A DNA stretch of 64,000 nt from Arthrobacter methylotrophus (GTDB taxonomy: Bacteria > Actinomycetota > Actinomycetes > Actinomycetales > Micrococcaceae), in assembly GCF_039539965.1 (NCBI RefSeq), contig NZ_BAABED010000001.1, forward strand, positions 124,001-188,000, read 5' to 3'. Both the position numbers and the translations under genes were made by a program. Within the stretch, counting starts at the first letter, position 1. Each line of letters begins with the position of its first letter. The notes under the pieces are model-generated. The model saw only the letters and a list, made by a program, of their open reading frames with translations. It ran no database searches and was not told the DNA's origin. Below, piece by piece: positions 9,461 to 17,775 of this stretch.

Positions 9461-9623
9461 CGTTCCCCTTTTTGCCGGACCAAGGTGTTTTCCGGGGTTA
9501 TAGGAAAAACGTGTGTAAATCGCGGGACCTGCACCTTCGGCGAAGAGAATGATCCAGCAGTATCCGACGAGGTCCATGGATCCTGCGGTTCTGTAGTCGT
9601 TGATAGTGCGCTCTCGAAAGCTG

Positions 9624-9653
9624 TTGACAGTATGCGTTAGTGACGACTAACGT
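9624..9653 (+). promoter_or_regulatory. ArsR-gene promoter overlapping an inverted-repeat operator
   Basis: TTGACA (9624-9629), an 18-nt spacer and TAACGT (9648-9653) form a good sigma-70-type promoter. The inverted repeat CGTTAG-N6-CTAACG (9635-9652) lies inside the spacer and -10, as expected for an autoregulated ArsR-family gene. A start site 7 nt after the -10 falls at about 9660-9661, which is the A of the regulator ATG, so the mRNA is probably leaderless. Confidence 0.7.
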
Positions 9654-9660
9654 ATTAATT

Positions 9661-9990
9661 ATGCTCGACCCACTGGAAGTTGCCGCGGAGCCGAATAGGC
9701 GGCGTCTGTTGCACCTGCTTGTGGTGGGCGAGCGCACTGTGACGGAGCTGGCAGCCGAATTCACCGTGAGCAGATCCGCCATCTCGCAGCACTTGTTGCT
9801 GCTGGAGGAGGTAGGCCTCGTTGCCGCCCGCAAAGAAGGTCGCAACCGCTTCTACCGCTTGGACAACGTCGGCATGAGAGAACTCCGGATGCTTTTTGAG
9901 CAGTTCTGGACCGCGGAGCTGGACATGCTCCTCGCTGACGCACAAAACTTCACCACCGACCGCCCTCAAACAACAGAGGAATCATCATGA
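9661..9990 (+). CDS. ArsR-family winged-helix repressor
   Basis: 109 residues from the ATG at 9661 (MLDPLEVAAEPNRRRLLHLL). The HTH reads TVTELAAEFTVSRSAISQHLLLLEEVGLV with the typical recognition helix SRSAISQHL, followed by a wing RKEGRNRFYRL. No Cys metal site (CVC) is present, so it is not a classical metal sensor; it belongs to the group paired with AHSA1 proteins. The upstream GTG at 9640 is rejected because it lies within the promoter. It overlaps the next gene by 4 nt (ATGA), which suggests co-expression. Confidence 0.88.
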   Translation: MLDPLEVAAEPNRRRLLHLLVVGERTVTELAAEFTVSRSAISQHLLLLEEVGLVAARKEGRNRFYRLDNVGMRELRMLFEQFWTAELDMLLADAQNFTTDRPQTTEESS

Positions 9991-10967
9991 TTTACGACAA
10001 GACCGTTCTTCTTCCCCTCAACGTCGACCAGGCGTTCGAACTCATCACGCAGCCTGCACGCCTCCGCCGCTGGCAGACCGTTGCCGCACGCGTCGACCTG
10101 AAGGTCGGCGGCGAGTACCGCTGGACCGTCACTCCTGGCCACCACGCAGCCGGAACCTTCACCGAAATCGAACCGGGCAAGCGCGTGGTCTTCACCTGGG
10201 CCTGGGAGCAGCCGGAGGCCCCGGCGGACAACGTCTCCACCGTAGCCATCACCCTTGAGCCAGCCGACGGCGGGACCACGGTGCGCTTCGTGCACGAAGG
10301 CCTTCCGACGCCGGAAGCCCTCGCAGCCCACTCCGAGGGCTGGAACCACTACCTCGACCGTCTCCTCGCCGAGGCCTCCACGGGCGACGCAGGTGCCGAC
10401 GAATGGGCCGCTGCCCCTGCCGATCTCAACGAGCTCACCTCTGCGGACGCCACGCTTGCCATCGTGCAGCGGGTGCTGGCGCACGTCACCGCAGCCGACG
10501 CGCAGACCCAGACTCCGTGCGCCGATTTCAACGTGTCGCAGTTGCTTGACCACCTTGCGGGATCGATTGGCGGCATCGCAAGGGCCCTGGGTGCCGAGGT
10601 AGCCGACGACGCCGGAAAGTCGCCTGAGGTGCGCATCGCCGACCTCGCCCAGCCCACGCTGGAGGCTTTCTACCGCCGCGGCCTCGAAGGCACCATCGAC
10701 ATGGGCTTCGCCGAATTGCCGGCCACGATGGTGGCCTCCATCCTCAACCTCGAGTTCCTCGTCCACGCTTGGGACTTCGCCAAGGCCCTGGGCCTCGAAG
10801 TGTCGGTGGCGGATGAGCTCACCGATTACGTCGAGGTCCTCGCGCAGAACACGATCAGCGAGCAGGTCCGCTCAAGCGGCAGCTTCGCCCCGGCCCAGGA
10901 AGTCGCCGAGACGGCATCCAGCCTGGAGCGCCTGGTCGCTTTCACGGGCCGGACTGTTCACGCATAA
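9987..10967 (+). CDS. Fusion of AHSA1-type SRPBCC domain and TIGR03086/DinB-like domain
   Basis: The 326-residue protein joins an AHSA1-like domain (1 to about 140, with QAFELITQPARLRRWQ and the closing segment EGWNHYLDRLL) to a second domain (about 148-326) resembling the TIGR03086/mycothiol-dependent DinB-like helical bundles (FNVSQLLDHLAGSIGG, EFLVHAWDFAKALG). The His residues of HLAG and HAWD could bind metal. ArsR plus AHSA1 pairs are common; the fusion to a DinB-like partner in one chain is less so. It is co-transcribed with the repressor, and its ligand or substrate is unknown. Confidence 0.8.
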   Translation: MIYDKTVLLPLNVDQAFELITQPARLRRWQTVAARVDLKVGGEYRWTVTPGHHAAGTFTEIEPGKRVVFTWAWEQPEAPADNVSTVAITLEPADGGTTVRFVHEGLPTPEALAAHSEGWNHYLDRLLAEASTGDAGADEWAAAPADLNELTSADATLAIVQRVLAHVTAADAQTQTPCADFNVSQLLDHLAGSIGGIARALGAEVADDAGKSPEVRIADLAQPTLEAFYRRGLEGTIDMGFAELPATMVASILNLEFLVHAWDFAKALGLEVSVADELTDYVEVLAQNTISEQVRSSGSFAPAQEVAETASSLERLVAFTGRTVHA

Positions 10968-11088
10968 GGGTTCCGGCGCCGCTCTAAAGGGGATCCATCC
11001 GCGCTGGCTGTTGTCAGTGTCGGACCCTCGTACTACTTTGAACGTGGTATCCGCTGGCGTAAGCCCGCTACTCAACGAAGGGATAGCA

Positions 11089-11874
11089 ATGCCGCAGGTT
11101 GATAGCTACAAGCAGGGAACTCCGTGTTGGGTGGACCTGTCGTCGTCGGACATTGAGGCTTCCAAGGCCTTCTATGGTGATCTGTTCGGCTGGGAACTGG
11201 ATGCGATGGATGCTGGCAACGGTATGACCTACTACATGGCCAAGCTGCAGGACCGCTATGTAGCGGGCATGATGCAGCAAATGCCGGACATGGCTGCGGC
11301 AGGAGCACCGTCCTACTGGGCCAACTACCTCGCCGTCGATTCCGTCGACGAGGCAGCTGAACGCGCGACGGCGGCGGGTGGCAACATCCTGTTCCCGCCG
11401 GACAGCGTCCCCAACGGGAGCGGCCGCATGTTCTTTGCCGCTGATCCCACGGGTGCCCAGATTGGTTTCTGGGAGGCCGGAAGCCACCACGGTGCCGGGT
11501 TGGTCAATGAACCGGGCACGGTGCTCTGGAACGAGCTGCAGACAAACGAGGTCCCCAAGGCCGTGGCTTTCTATGAATCCGTGACGGGATGCTCCAGCGA
11601 AACCGCAGCAGCCGGCGATCTGCAGGAATACACCCAATTGTTGGTGGACGGGAAGTCCGTGGCCGGCGCCATGAAGCAGCCCATGGAGGGCATGCCGCCG
11701 TTCTGGATGACATACTTCAATGTTGCGAACGTGGACGAATCCGTGGCGAAGGCCGTGGAACTCGGGGCCCAGGTCTTCGCGCCTGCCTTCGATGTCCCCG
11801 GGGTCGGCCGCATGGCAGTTCTCGGCGACCCCGCCGGGGCAGCCTTCAGCGTGATGGCCGGCGAAAGCTCTTAA
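11089..11874 (+). CDS. VOC family protein with two glyoxalase-like domains
   Basis: 261 residues from the ATG at 11089, preceded by GAAGGGA. Two tandem VOC modules are seen: GTPCWVDLSSSDIEASKAFY (about 7-26) and a repeat starting GTVLWNELQTNEVPKAVAFY (about 142-161), each ending with a DPTGAQIGFWE or DPAGAAFSVM strand. Such proteins are cytosolic metal-dependent lyases, dioxygenases or antibiotic-binding proteins; the substrate here cannot be read. The frame is open upstream to 10813 but overlaps the fusion gene there, so the ATG at 11089 is preferred. Confidence 0.85.
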   Translation: MPQVDSYKQGTPCWVDLSSSDIEASKAFYGDLFGWELDAMDAGNGMTYYMAKLQDRYVAGMMQQMPDMAAAGAPSYWANYLAVDSVDEAAERATAAGGNILFPPDSVPNGSGRMFFAADPTGAQIGFWEAGSHHGAGLVNEPGTVLWNELQTNEVPKAVAFYESVTGCSSETAAAGDLQEYTQLLVDGKSVAGAMKQPMEGMPPFWMTYFNVANVDESVAKAVELGAQVFAPAFDVPGVGRMAVLGDPAGAAFSVMAGESS

Positions 11875-11880
11875 ATAAAT

Positions 11881-11924
11881 CGAGTGCCCACCCAACTGCC
11901 GGATCGGCAATTGGGTGGGCACTC
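11881..11924. terminator. Bidirectional terminator between VOC gene and purM
   Basis: A 20-bp stem with one mismatch (11881-11900 and 11905-11924) closes a short GGATC-like loop and sits 7 nt after the VOC stop and 17 nt from the purM stop. The downstream side reads TTTGCGTT and the opposite side ATTTATTT, so it can serve both convergent genes. Confidence 0.8.
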
Positions 11925-11941
11925 GTTTGCGTTAAGGACCC

Positions 11942-13102
11942 TTAGGCGTAGGCGTTCACGAGGCGCACGGCGCCGCCGTCGACGCCCTTGGCGCCTTGAA
12001 CGTAGTCCGGGCCGCTCTTGTCAACGGACGCGGAGTCCGCGGCAACAGTACCCATCACCCATGACGGCAGTCCGCGCTCGTTGAGGCGGGCTACGGCGGC
12101 GTCAGCGATCTCCGGCGACACGATGGCCACCATGCCAACACCCAGATTGAGCGTGCGCTCAAGATCAGCCAGGGGCACATTCCCGAGTTCGGAGACGAGC
12201 TTGAAGATGGCGGGCAGTTCCCACGTGGCGCGGTCAACCGTGGCCACGAGACCCTGCGGCAGCACACGGGCCAGGTTGGCTGCGAGTCCGCCACCGGTAA
12301 CGTGGCTGAAGCCGTGCACGGCGCCGGCTGCGGTACCAATGCCGCTGACCGGGAACGCGCGGGCGAGGTCCAAACAGTCTGCGGCATAGACTCGGGTCGG
12401 TTCCAAAAGCTCTTCGCCCAAAGTGCGGCCGAGCTCGGAAACCTGACGGTCCAGGGCCCACCCGGCGTGGTTGATCACCCGGCGGACCAAAGAGTAACCG
12501 TTCGAGTGCAGGCCTGAAGACGCCATGCCGATCACGACGTCGCCAGCGCGGACGCGGTCCGGTCCAAGCAGGGCGTCGGCTTCGACAACACCTGTAGCTG
12601 CACCGGCGACGTCGTACTCGTTCTCACCCAGCAGGCCCGGGTGCTCAGCGGTTTCGCCACCCACCAGGGCAGTGCCGGCAACAGAACAGGCAGCGGCAAT
12701 GCCGCGGACGATGTCCGCGATGCGCTCGGGGACAACCTTGCCGCATGCGATGTAGTCGGTCATGAAGAGCGGCTCGGCACCCACTACTACGATGTCATCC
12801 ACCACCATGCCGACGAGGTCGAAGCCGATGGTGTCGTGGATGTCCATGGCCTGGGCGATGGCAACTTTGGTGCCGACACCGTCCGTGGACGTGGCCAGGA
12901 GCGGCCTTTTGTACGTGAGCAGCTTGGAGACGTCATACAGGCCGGCGAAACCGCCGACGCCGCCGAGCACCGAGCTGTTGTGGGTCGCCTTGACGGCGTC
13001 CTTCATGAGTTCGACGGCGCGGTCGCCCGCTTCGACGTCGACGCCGGCGGACGCATAGGTGATGCCGGTTGCGTTCTCAGCGGCGGAGGATGCGGAGGTC
13101 AT
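11942..13102 (-). CDS. purM: Phosphoribosylformylglycinamidine cyclo-ligase (AIR synthetase)
   Basis: The 386-residue enzyme closes the imidazole ring in step 5 of purine synthesis (FGAM + ATP to AIR). It shows GVDVEAGDRAVELMK at the N-terminus, the glycine-rich VLGGVGGFAGLYDV, DGVGTKVAIAQ, and GMASSGLHSNGYSLVRRV, all typical of PurM. The ATG overlaps the purF stop (ATGA), which gives the purF-purM operon. The length is slightly above the usual 340-350 because of a short C-terminal extension. Confidence 0.97.
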   Translation of the reverse strand: MTSASSAAENATGITYASAGVDVEAGDRAVELMKDAVKATHNSSVLGGVGGFAGLYDVSKLLTYKRPLLATSTDGVGTKVAIAQAMDIHDTIGFDLVGMVVDDIVVVGAEPLFMTDYIACGKVVPERIADIVRGIAAACSVAGTALVGGETAEHPGLLGENEYDVAGAATGVVEADALLGPDRVRAGDVVIGMASSGLHSNGYSLVRRVINHAGWALDRQVSELGRTLGEELLEPTRVYAADCLDLARAFPVSGIGTAAGAVHGFSHVTGGGLAANLARVLPQGLVATVDRATWELPAIFKLVSELGNVPLADLERTLNLGVGMVAIVSPEIADAAVARLNERGLPSWVMGTVAADSASVDKSGPDYVQGAKGVDGGAVRLVNAYA

Positions 13103-14718
13103 ACAGACTCTTTCTTATCGGCGTCGGTCAGCAGGTTCTCAAACTCGGCGTCGGGTCCGGGGTCGCAACCCGTCGCGCCGGGCTTGTTGGCCGGGTCGTC
13201 CGAGTCTGCGTCTACGGTTTCCGTGGAAGTGCCCGACGCCGGCAGCCCGCCGAGGTCGGTGCGCTCAAGCAGGTTCTTGCCGAGTTTGTCCGAACCCGGA
13301 AGTGCGATGGGGTACCGGCCCGTGAAGCAGGCGGTACAGAGGCGTTCGCGAGGCTGCTGGGTGGCGCCGATCATGCCGTCTTCGGAAATGTACGCCAGCG
13401 AATCTGCGCCAATGGCGTGGGAGATCTCCTCGATGGTGGCGCCGTTGGCGATCAGTTCAGCGCGGGAGGCGAAGTCGATGCCGTAGAAGCAGGGCCACTG
13501 CACGGGCGGGGAGGAAATCTTGATATGGACGGCTGCGGCGCCGGCTTCGCGGAGCATCCGCACGATGGCGCGCTGGGTGTTGCCGCGCACGATCGAGTCA
13601 TCCACAACCACCACGCGCTTGCCGCGGATCACGGATTCGAGGGCGTTGAGCTTGAGCCGGATGCCGAGCTGGCGCAGGGTCTGCGAAGGCTGGATGAACG
13701 TGCGGCCCACATAAGAGTTCTTGACGAAGCCGTGGGCGAACGGGATACCGGACTCTTCGGCGTAGCCGACCGCGGCGGGGGTGCCGGATTCCGGGACCGG
13801 GATGACGATGTCGGCTACCTGGGTGTTTTCGCGGGCCAGCTGGCGGCCCATCTCCACGCGGGACTCGTACACGGAACGTCCGGCAATCGAAGCGTCGGGA
13901 CGCGCAAGGTAGACGTACTCGAAAACGCAACCGGCCGGCGTCGCATCCGCGAAGCGCTGGGAACGGACGCCGTTCTCGTCAATCGCAATGAACTCGCCGG
14001 GCTCGATCTCGCGGATGAAGCTCGCACCCACGGTTGCCAGCGCGGACTGCTCCGAGGCGACAACCCAGCCGCGCTCGAGGCGGCCAAGGCACAGGGGGCG
14101 GATGCCGTAGGTGTCGCGGGCGGCGTAGAGGGTGCCTTCGTCCATGAACACGAAGCAGAATCCGCCGCGGATCTTGGGAAGCAGTTCAAGCGCGGTCTGT
14201 TCGAGGGTCTTGCCCTCTTCGCCTTCGAGCAGGGCGGTGACCAGGGCGGTGTCCGAGGTGTTGCCTTGCTTCATTTCTCCGGTCAGCTGGCCATCGTTGC
14301 GCTCGAGGATCATTTCCCGGAGTTCGGCGGTGTTGGTCAGATTGCCGTTGTGGGCGAGTGCCACGGTTCCGGTAGCAGTTGCACCGAGGGTCGGTTGAGC
14401 GTTGGCCCAATGGCTGGCACCGGTGGTGGAGTAGCGGCAGTGTCCGACGGCAAGGTGTCCCGTGAGGGTGTTCAGCGTTGTCTCGTCGAAGACCTGGGAC
14501 ACGAGGCCCATGTCTTTGTAGACATTGATGCGCTTGCCGTCACTGGTAGCAATACCAGCCGATTCTTGTCCGCGGTGCTGCAGCGCGTACAGCCCGTAAT
14601 AGGTGAGTTTTGCTACCTCTTCGCCGGGAGCCCAGACCCCGAAGACGCCACAAGCGTCCTGAGGTCCTTTTTCGTCGGGGAGAAGATCATGAGAAAGTTT
14701 TCCGTCGCCACGTGCCAC
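13099..14718 (-). CDS. purF: Amidophosphoribosyltransferase
   Basis: The 539-residue enzyme makes 5-phosphoribosylamine from PRPP and glutamine, the committed purine step. After a short propeptide, the catalytic Cys is expected in DACGVFGVW (about residue 23); NTN-type glutaminase motifs YGLYALQHRGQESAGIA and HNGNLTN follow, then the PRPP loop VVVVDDSIVRGNTQRAIV. The propeptide and distal Cys residues fit the Bacillus-type, iron-sulfur form. A Ser/Asp/Pro-rich tail of about 40 residues is usual in Arthrobacter relatives. It is first in the operon with purM. Confidence 0.97.
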   Translation of the reverse strand: MARGDGKLSHDLLPDEKGPQDACGVFGVWAPGEEVAKLTYYGLYALQHRGQESAGIATSDGKRINVYKDMGLVSQVFDETTLNTLTGHLAVGHCRYSTTGASHWANAQPTLGATATGTVALAHNGNLTNTAELREMILERNDGQLTGEMKQGNTSDTALVTALLEGEEGKTLEQTALELLPKIRGGFCFVFMDEGTLYAARDTYGIRPLCLGRLERGWVVASEQSALATVGASFIREIEPGEFIAIDENGVRSQRFADATPAGCVFEYVYLARPDASIAGRSVYESRVEMGRQLARENTQVADIVIPVPESGTPAAVGYAEESGIPFAHGFVKNSYVGRTFIQPSQTLRQLGIRLKLNALESVIRGKRVVVVDDSIVRGNTQRAIVRMLREAGAAAVHIKISSPPVQWPCFYGIDFASRAELIANGATIEEISHAIGADSLAYISEDGMIGATQQPRERLCTACFTGRYPIALPGSDKLGKNLLERTDLGGLPASGTSTETVDADSDDPANKPGATGCDPGPDAEFENLLTDADKKESV

Positions 14719-14779
14719 TGGTCAATTGTCGCATGATGTTGGCGTGGTATTTTCCCCACGCGACTTTGTGACCGGGATC

Positions 14780-15133
14780 CTACGCTTCGGCGTCGTCCTC
14801 TGTCGGGTTGGGTACGGACTCCACGACCGCGCGCTGGGTGCGCCGCACGCTGACCTTGTCCAGGATGAGGGCTGCGATTGAACCTAGCAGGACTCCACCG
14901 GCGGCAAACGAAATCAGGAAGAATCCGAAGACCGCCCCGGTGTCGAAACTCGCATCGCCGGGGATCCCGTAAGCCACCAGTGCGGCAACGATGATCCCGA
15001 TGACTGCACCCAGGACCATGAACGGAACGAATTTCGGCGCGCGACGGACCGTGATCCCACGGCGCTCGGCGGGGCCGCGGGGTGCTGGGGTGCCGTTTCC
15101 GACGCCAGGGGTGTGGGGTTCCTCAAAAGCCAT
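14780..15133 (-). CDS. Small two-helix membrane protein
   Basis: 117 residues from the ATG at 15133 (MAFEEPHTPG). There is a cytoplasmic Pro/Gly/Arg-rich start, two membrane helices (FVPFMVLGAVIGIIVAALVA and TGAVFGFFLISFAAGGVLLG) and a short basic-then-acidic tail ending EDDAEA. It resembles the unnamed small membrane proteins next to purF in Arthrobacter, but no function is known to me. It is transcribed away from the palindromic element at 15176. Confidence 0.65.
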   Translation of the reverse strand: MAFEEPHTPGVGNGTPAPRGPAERRGITVRRAPKFVPFMVLGAVIGIIVAALVAYGIPGDASFDTGAVFGFFLISFAAGGVLLGSIAALILDKVSVRRTQRAVVESVPNPTEDDAEA

Positions 15134-15175
15134 GCCTTCCAGCCTACCGTTTCGAGACATGTCCGGCTCCGTCCA

Positions 15176-15241
15176 CCCAACTAGCTCGCAATTGTTGTCG
15201 TTATGAGGCGTCAAAACGACAACAACTGCGAGCTAGTTGGG
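15176..15241. repeat. 66-bp palindromic intergenic element, copy A
   Basis: Two 27-nt arms (15176-15202 and 15215-15241) with one mismatch enclose a 12-nt loop. The outer end reads CCCAACTAGCTCGCA and the inner end TTGTTGTCGTT. The same element, same size, occurs at 25572-25637. There is no T-run, so it is not an ordinary terminator, although it separates the convergent ends of two transcription units poorly. It resembles a REP/BIME-type repeat. Confidence 0.85.
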
Positions 15242-15258
15242 CGGCCGACTCGGAAGAA

Positions 15259-15600
15259 CTAGCTTCCTCGGTACGTGGAGAAGGCGAACGGGCTGAGCAG
15301 CAGCGGCACGTGGTAATGCTCGCCGGCGTCGGACACCGTGAAGCTCAAGTCCACCTCCGGGAAGAAGGTTTCCACTCCCTGTGCCTTGTAGTACGGCCCG
15401 GTGGCGAAGTTCAAGCGGTAACTGCCGCCGTCGACTCTTTCAGGACCCAGATCCTTGATCCGGCCGTCCGCATCGGTGGTGCCGCGGGCAATCTGCCTCC
15501 AGTTATCGCCGTCGCGCACTGAGAGAACGACGGCGACGCCGGCAGCCGGACGGCCGGAGCCGGTGTCCAGGATGTGGGTGGTTATTTGGGAAACGCTCAT
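15259..15600 (-). CDS. uraH: 5-hydroxyisourate hydrolase
   Basis: A 113-residue transthyretin-like enzyme that hydrolyses 5-hydroxyisourate to OHCU in urate breakdown. It has the N-terminal VSQITTHILDTGSGRPAAGV, an internal GSYRLNF, the HYHVPLLLSP segment and the diagnostic C-terminus YRGS. The His in THILD, the Arg after the DGG loop and the terminal tetrapeptide form the active site in the family. The ATG overlaps the uraD stop (ATGA). Confidence 0.96.
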   Translation of the reverse strand: MSVSQITTHILDTGSGRPAAGVAVVLSVRDGDNWRQIARGTTDADGRIKDLGPERVDGGSYRLNFATGPYYKAQGVETFFPEVDLSFTVSDAGEHYHVPLLLSPFAFSTYRGS

Positions 15601-16127
15601 TTGCTGGGTACTCCTTCGCTGCTCGCGCTGGCTTCGCTGATCACACCGGCAAGGCGCAGCAGCGCGATGTCGCGCAATTGGCCCGCCACGATGACGTCTT
15701 CTTCTTCGGCGGTGTGGTTGAGCCGTTCCTGGAGGGAGGCCAGAATCTCCTTGGCTGTCCGTCCCGCGGCGCGGATCAGGAAGACGCGGCCGAACTTGGC
15801 CTCGTATCCACGGTTGCCTTCCGCCAAGGCTCTGACCAGGCCGTCGTCGTTGGGATCCACGCCGGCCTGTTCCGAGCGGGACATAGCGGCTTCGGTGGTG
15901 TGGGCCTTGGGCCGTTCGCCGATCCGCGGGTGGTGGGCCATCGCGGCCGCTACTTCGTCCGACGTGAACGGTTCGGCGGTTTCCCGGGCAAAGTCGAGCA
16001 GGGAGTCCAGGCTGCGAAAGGGGCGCGCATCCGCGATGTGCTCCACCCAGCGCTGGATATCGAGGCACGGGCGCAGGACGTCGATCGCGTCCGCACGGTC
16101 CACGTTGTTGAATATTTCAAGCTGCAT
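15597..16127 (-). CDS. uraD: OHCU decarboxylase
   Basis: The 176-residue enzyme converts OHCU to S-allantoin. It carries the hallmark AHHPRIGERP with the catalytic His, and the downstream NRGYEAKFGRVFLIRAAGR with the typical EKFG/FLI-like core. It is first in the uraD-uraH pair. A uricase gene, which would supply the substrate, is not in the window. Confidence 0.95.
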   Translation of the reverse strand: MQLEIFNNVDRADAIDVLRPCLDIQRWVEHIADARPFRSLDSLLDFARETAEPFTSDEVAAAMAHHPRIGERPKAHTTEAAMSRSEQAGVDPNDDGLVRALAEGNRGYEAKFGRVFLIRAAGRTAKEILASLQERLNHTAEEEDVIVAGQLRDIALLRLAGVISEASASSEGVPSK

Positions 16128-16422
16128 GCTTGTTCATTCCTCGTGCGAGTGCTGGCATCCATGGTGTTGGCTATGCGGAACTCCGGCGATTTCCGCCGGA
16201 TGGACTTGGGCGCCTGGGCTCCTCTGGTCTTCCACATCATGGAACTGTTATTTCAGCATGCGTAATAGTCAATCCAAAGAGTACGGCGGTGTCAAGAGAG
16301 TACCGCACCTCGGTCCTCCCTCCGCCCGAAACGCTCGCTCACCTTTGACCCGAAATCCCGAAACGCTCGCTCACCTTTACTGTCTGGTGGACAATGTCAG
16401 CACCAGCCAAAGGAGTTTCGCC
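16128..16422. promoter_or_regulatory. Divergent uraD/pucG control region
   Basis: On the minus strand TTGACT (16267-16272) and TAACAG (16245-16250), 16 nt apart, form a plausible uraD promoter about 120 nt from its start. On the plus strand the region nearest pucG holds two copies of a repeat (listed separately at 16330) and the pucG ribosome-binding site AAAGGAG. No clear pucG promoter was found. The promoter call is weak. Confidence 0.35.
16330..16380 (+). repeat. GACGCTCGCTC-family element, two direct units 32 bp apart
   Basis: AACGCTCGCTCACCTTT occurs at 16330 and again at 16362, with related sequence between them (ACCCGAAATCCCG). Spacing between unit starts is 32 bp, as at the three other loci in the window. 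Confidence 0.85.
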
Positions 16423-17517
16423 ATGCCAGAGGTCCTGACGTCCCGGTATCTCTTCGGACCCGGTCCCAGCAACTGCTATCCGGAAGTGACCGCCGCGTTG
16501 GCGTATCCGGTGATCGGTCACCTGGATCCGGTATTCATTAGGCGCCTTGACCGGACATGCGCCGGGCTCCGGACCATGTGGGGGACCCGGAATACCCGCA
16601 CCTTGCCGTTGAGTGCCACAGGCTCAGGCGGGATGGAGGCCGCTTTTGTTAATACAGTGTCCGACGGCGATGTGGCAGTAATCGCCGTCAACGGCCTTTT
16701 CGGGGAGCGAATGTGCGAGGTGGCCCGGCGCTGCGGTGCCACGGTAGTGCGCGTCGACCATGAATGGGGCCAGCCAGTCGATGCGGAAAGAGTCCTCGCC
16801 GCACACCCGCATCCCAAGGTGATTGCCGCCGTCCATGCCGAAACCTCCACAGGCGTCCTGTCCGACGTCGCGCCCCTTGGGGCCGGCAAGGGCGACGCCC
16901 TCTTGATCGTGGACGCGGTGACGTCCATCGGCGGGCTGGAGCTCCTGGCTGACGAGTGGGGGATCGACGTCGGGTACGCCGGGACGCAGAAGTGCTTGGG
17001 GACGCCTCCTGGATTGTCCCCTTTCACCGTGTCTGAGCGCGCTTTCGAGCGGCGCATCAAGGATCCGCGTTCGTGGTACCTGGATATCGGTCTTTTGGGT
17101 GGATATGTTGGCGCGGCGAGTGGCAGCCGGACGTATCACCACACAGCGCCAGTGACCATGATCGCCGGGCTCGAGGCCGGGCTGGACCGCATCCTTGCCG
17201 AGGGGTTGGCCGCTGTCCAGGCGCGGCACCGCGCTGCCGGAACCGAGTTGCGGGAGGGACTTGAAGCCATGGGCTTGGAGCTATTTGCTGCCGAAGGCTC
17301 GCGCCTGCCGAGCCTCACCACAGTCAAAGTGCCCGACGGCGTGAACTCGGCCGCCGTCCGCACTTACCTTCTGAAGAACTTCAGCATTGAAATCGGCTCC
17401 GGTGCGGGCCATTTTACGTCGACCATTTGGCGGATCGGCATGATGGGTCCGAACGCGAACAGGGCATCGGTGAAGCTTGTCCTTGGTGCACTGGAAGAGG
17501 CGATCGCGAAAGCGTGA
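16423..17517 (+). CDS. pucG: (S)-ureidoglycine-glyoxylate aminotransferase, class V
   Basis: The 364-residue PLP enzyme resembles AGAT/PucG, which moves the amino group of ureidoglycine to glyoxylate, giving oxalurate and glycine. Motifs: FGPGPSN near 11-17, SATGSGGMEA (64-73), LIVDAVTSIGG (161-171), and GTQKCLGTPPGLSP with the PLP Lys at about 190. The ATG at 16423 follows CAAAGGAGTTTCGCC. PucG versus serine-glyoxylate aminotransferase is decided mainly by the position between uraD/uraH and allB. Confidence 0.85.
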   Translation: MPEVLTSRYLFGPGPSNCYPEVTAALAYPVIGHLDPVFIRRLDRTCAGLRTMWGTRNTRTLPLSATGSGGMEAAFVNTVSDGDVAVIAVNGLFGERMCEVARRCGATVVRVDHEWGQPVDAERVLAAHPHPKVIAAVHAETSTGVLSDVAPLGAGKGDALLIVDAVTSIGGLELLADEWGIDVGYAGTQKCLGTPPGLSPFTVSERAFERRIKDPRSWYLDIGLLGGYVGAASGSRTYHHTAPVTMIAGLEAGLDRILAEGLAAVQARHRAAGTELREGLEAMGLELFAAEGSRLPSLTTVKVPDGVNSAAVRTYLLKNFSIEIGSGAGHFTSTIWRIGMMGPNANRASVKLVLGALEEAIAKA

Positions 17518-17592
17518 CGCTCGCTCAGCTATGGGCGCCAATTCCCAGACGCTCGCTCAGCTATGGCCGAAAACAAGGAAACCCTCCTGCAG
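17516..17592 (+). repeat. GACGCTCGCTC-family element, two direct units and half core
   Basis: GACGCTCGCTCAGCTATGG starts at 17516 (inside the pucG stop) and again at 17548, 32 bp later. The second unit continues 45 nt to CCCTCCTGCAG (17582-17592), the same inner end at the same distance as in the element at 18806. The remainder of 17593-17775 holds the patatin-gene leader; no promoter was clear. Confidence 0.85.
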
Positions 17593-17775
17593 TCCCGTCC
17601 GATTGCGCACCGGGTCGTCGCCGTGCTAGCGTTCCGGTGATCGTGATCTATCGGCAGGAGGTGAGACCCATGAACGCAGTATCCACAGTGGGTGCTCCCT
17701 GCAGTCCACGATCGCGCGACTGAAGTAGTCGCCACCGGGAGCGCCAGATCAGGCAATTCGCGAAAGGCGACTCCC

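Noticed and set aside
13069..14736. A 555-codon plus-strand frame opposite purF
   Set aside because: purF and purM are clear on the minus strand with family motifs; this frame is an antisense shadow.
16330..16380. Possible CRISPR array from the 32-bp periodic repeats
   Set aside because: Only two units per locus, with related and not unique intervening sequence, dispersed at four loci and partly inverted; no cas genes are present.
15574..16422. Upstream extension of pucG (frame open from 15574)
   Set aside because: It crosses uraD, which is certain; the ATG at 16423 with AAAGGAG gives the family's normal N-terminus.
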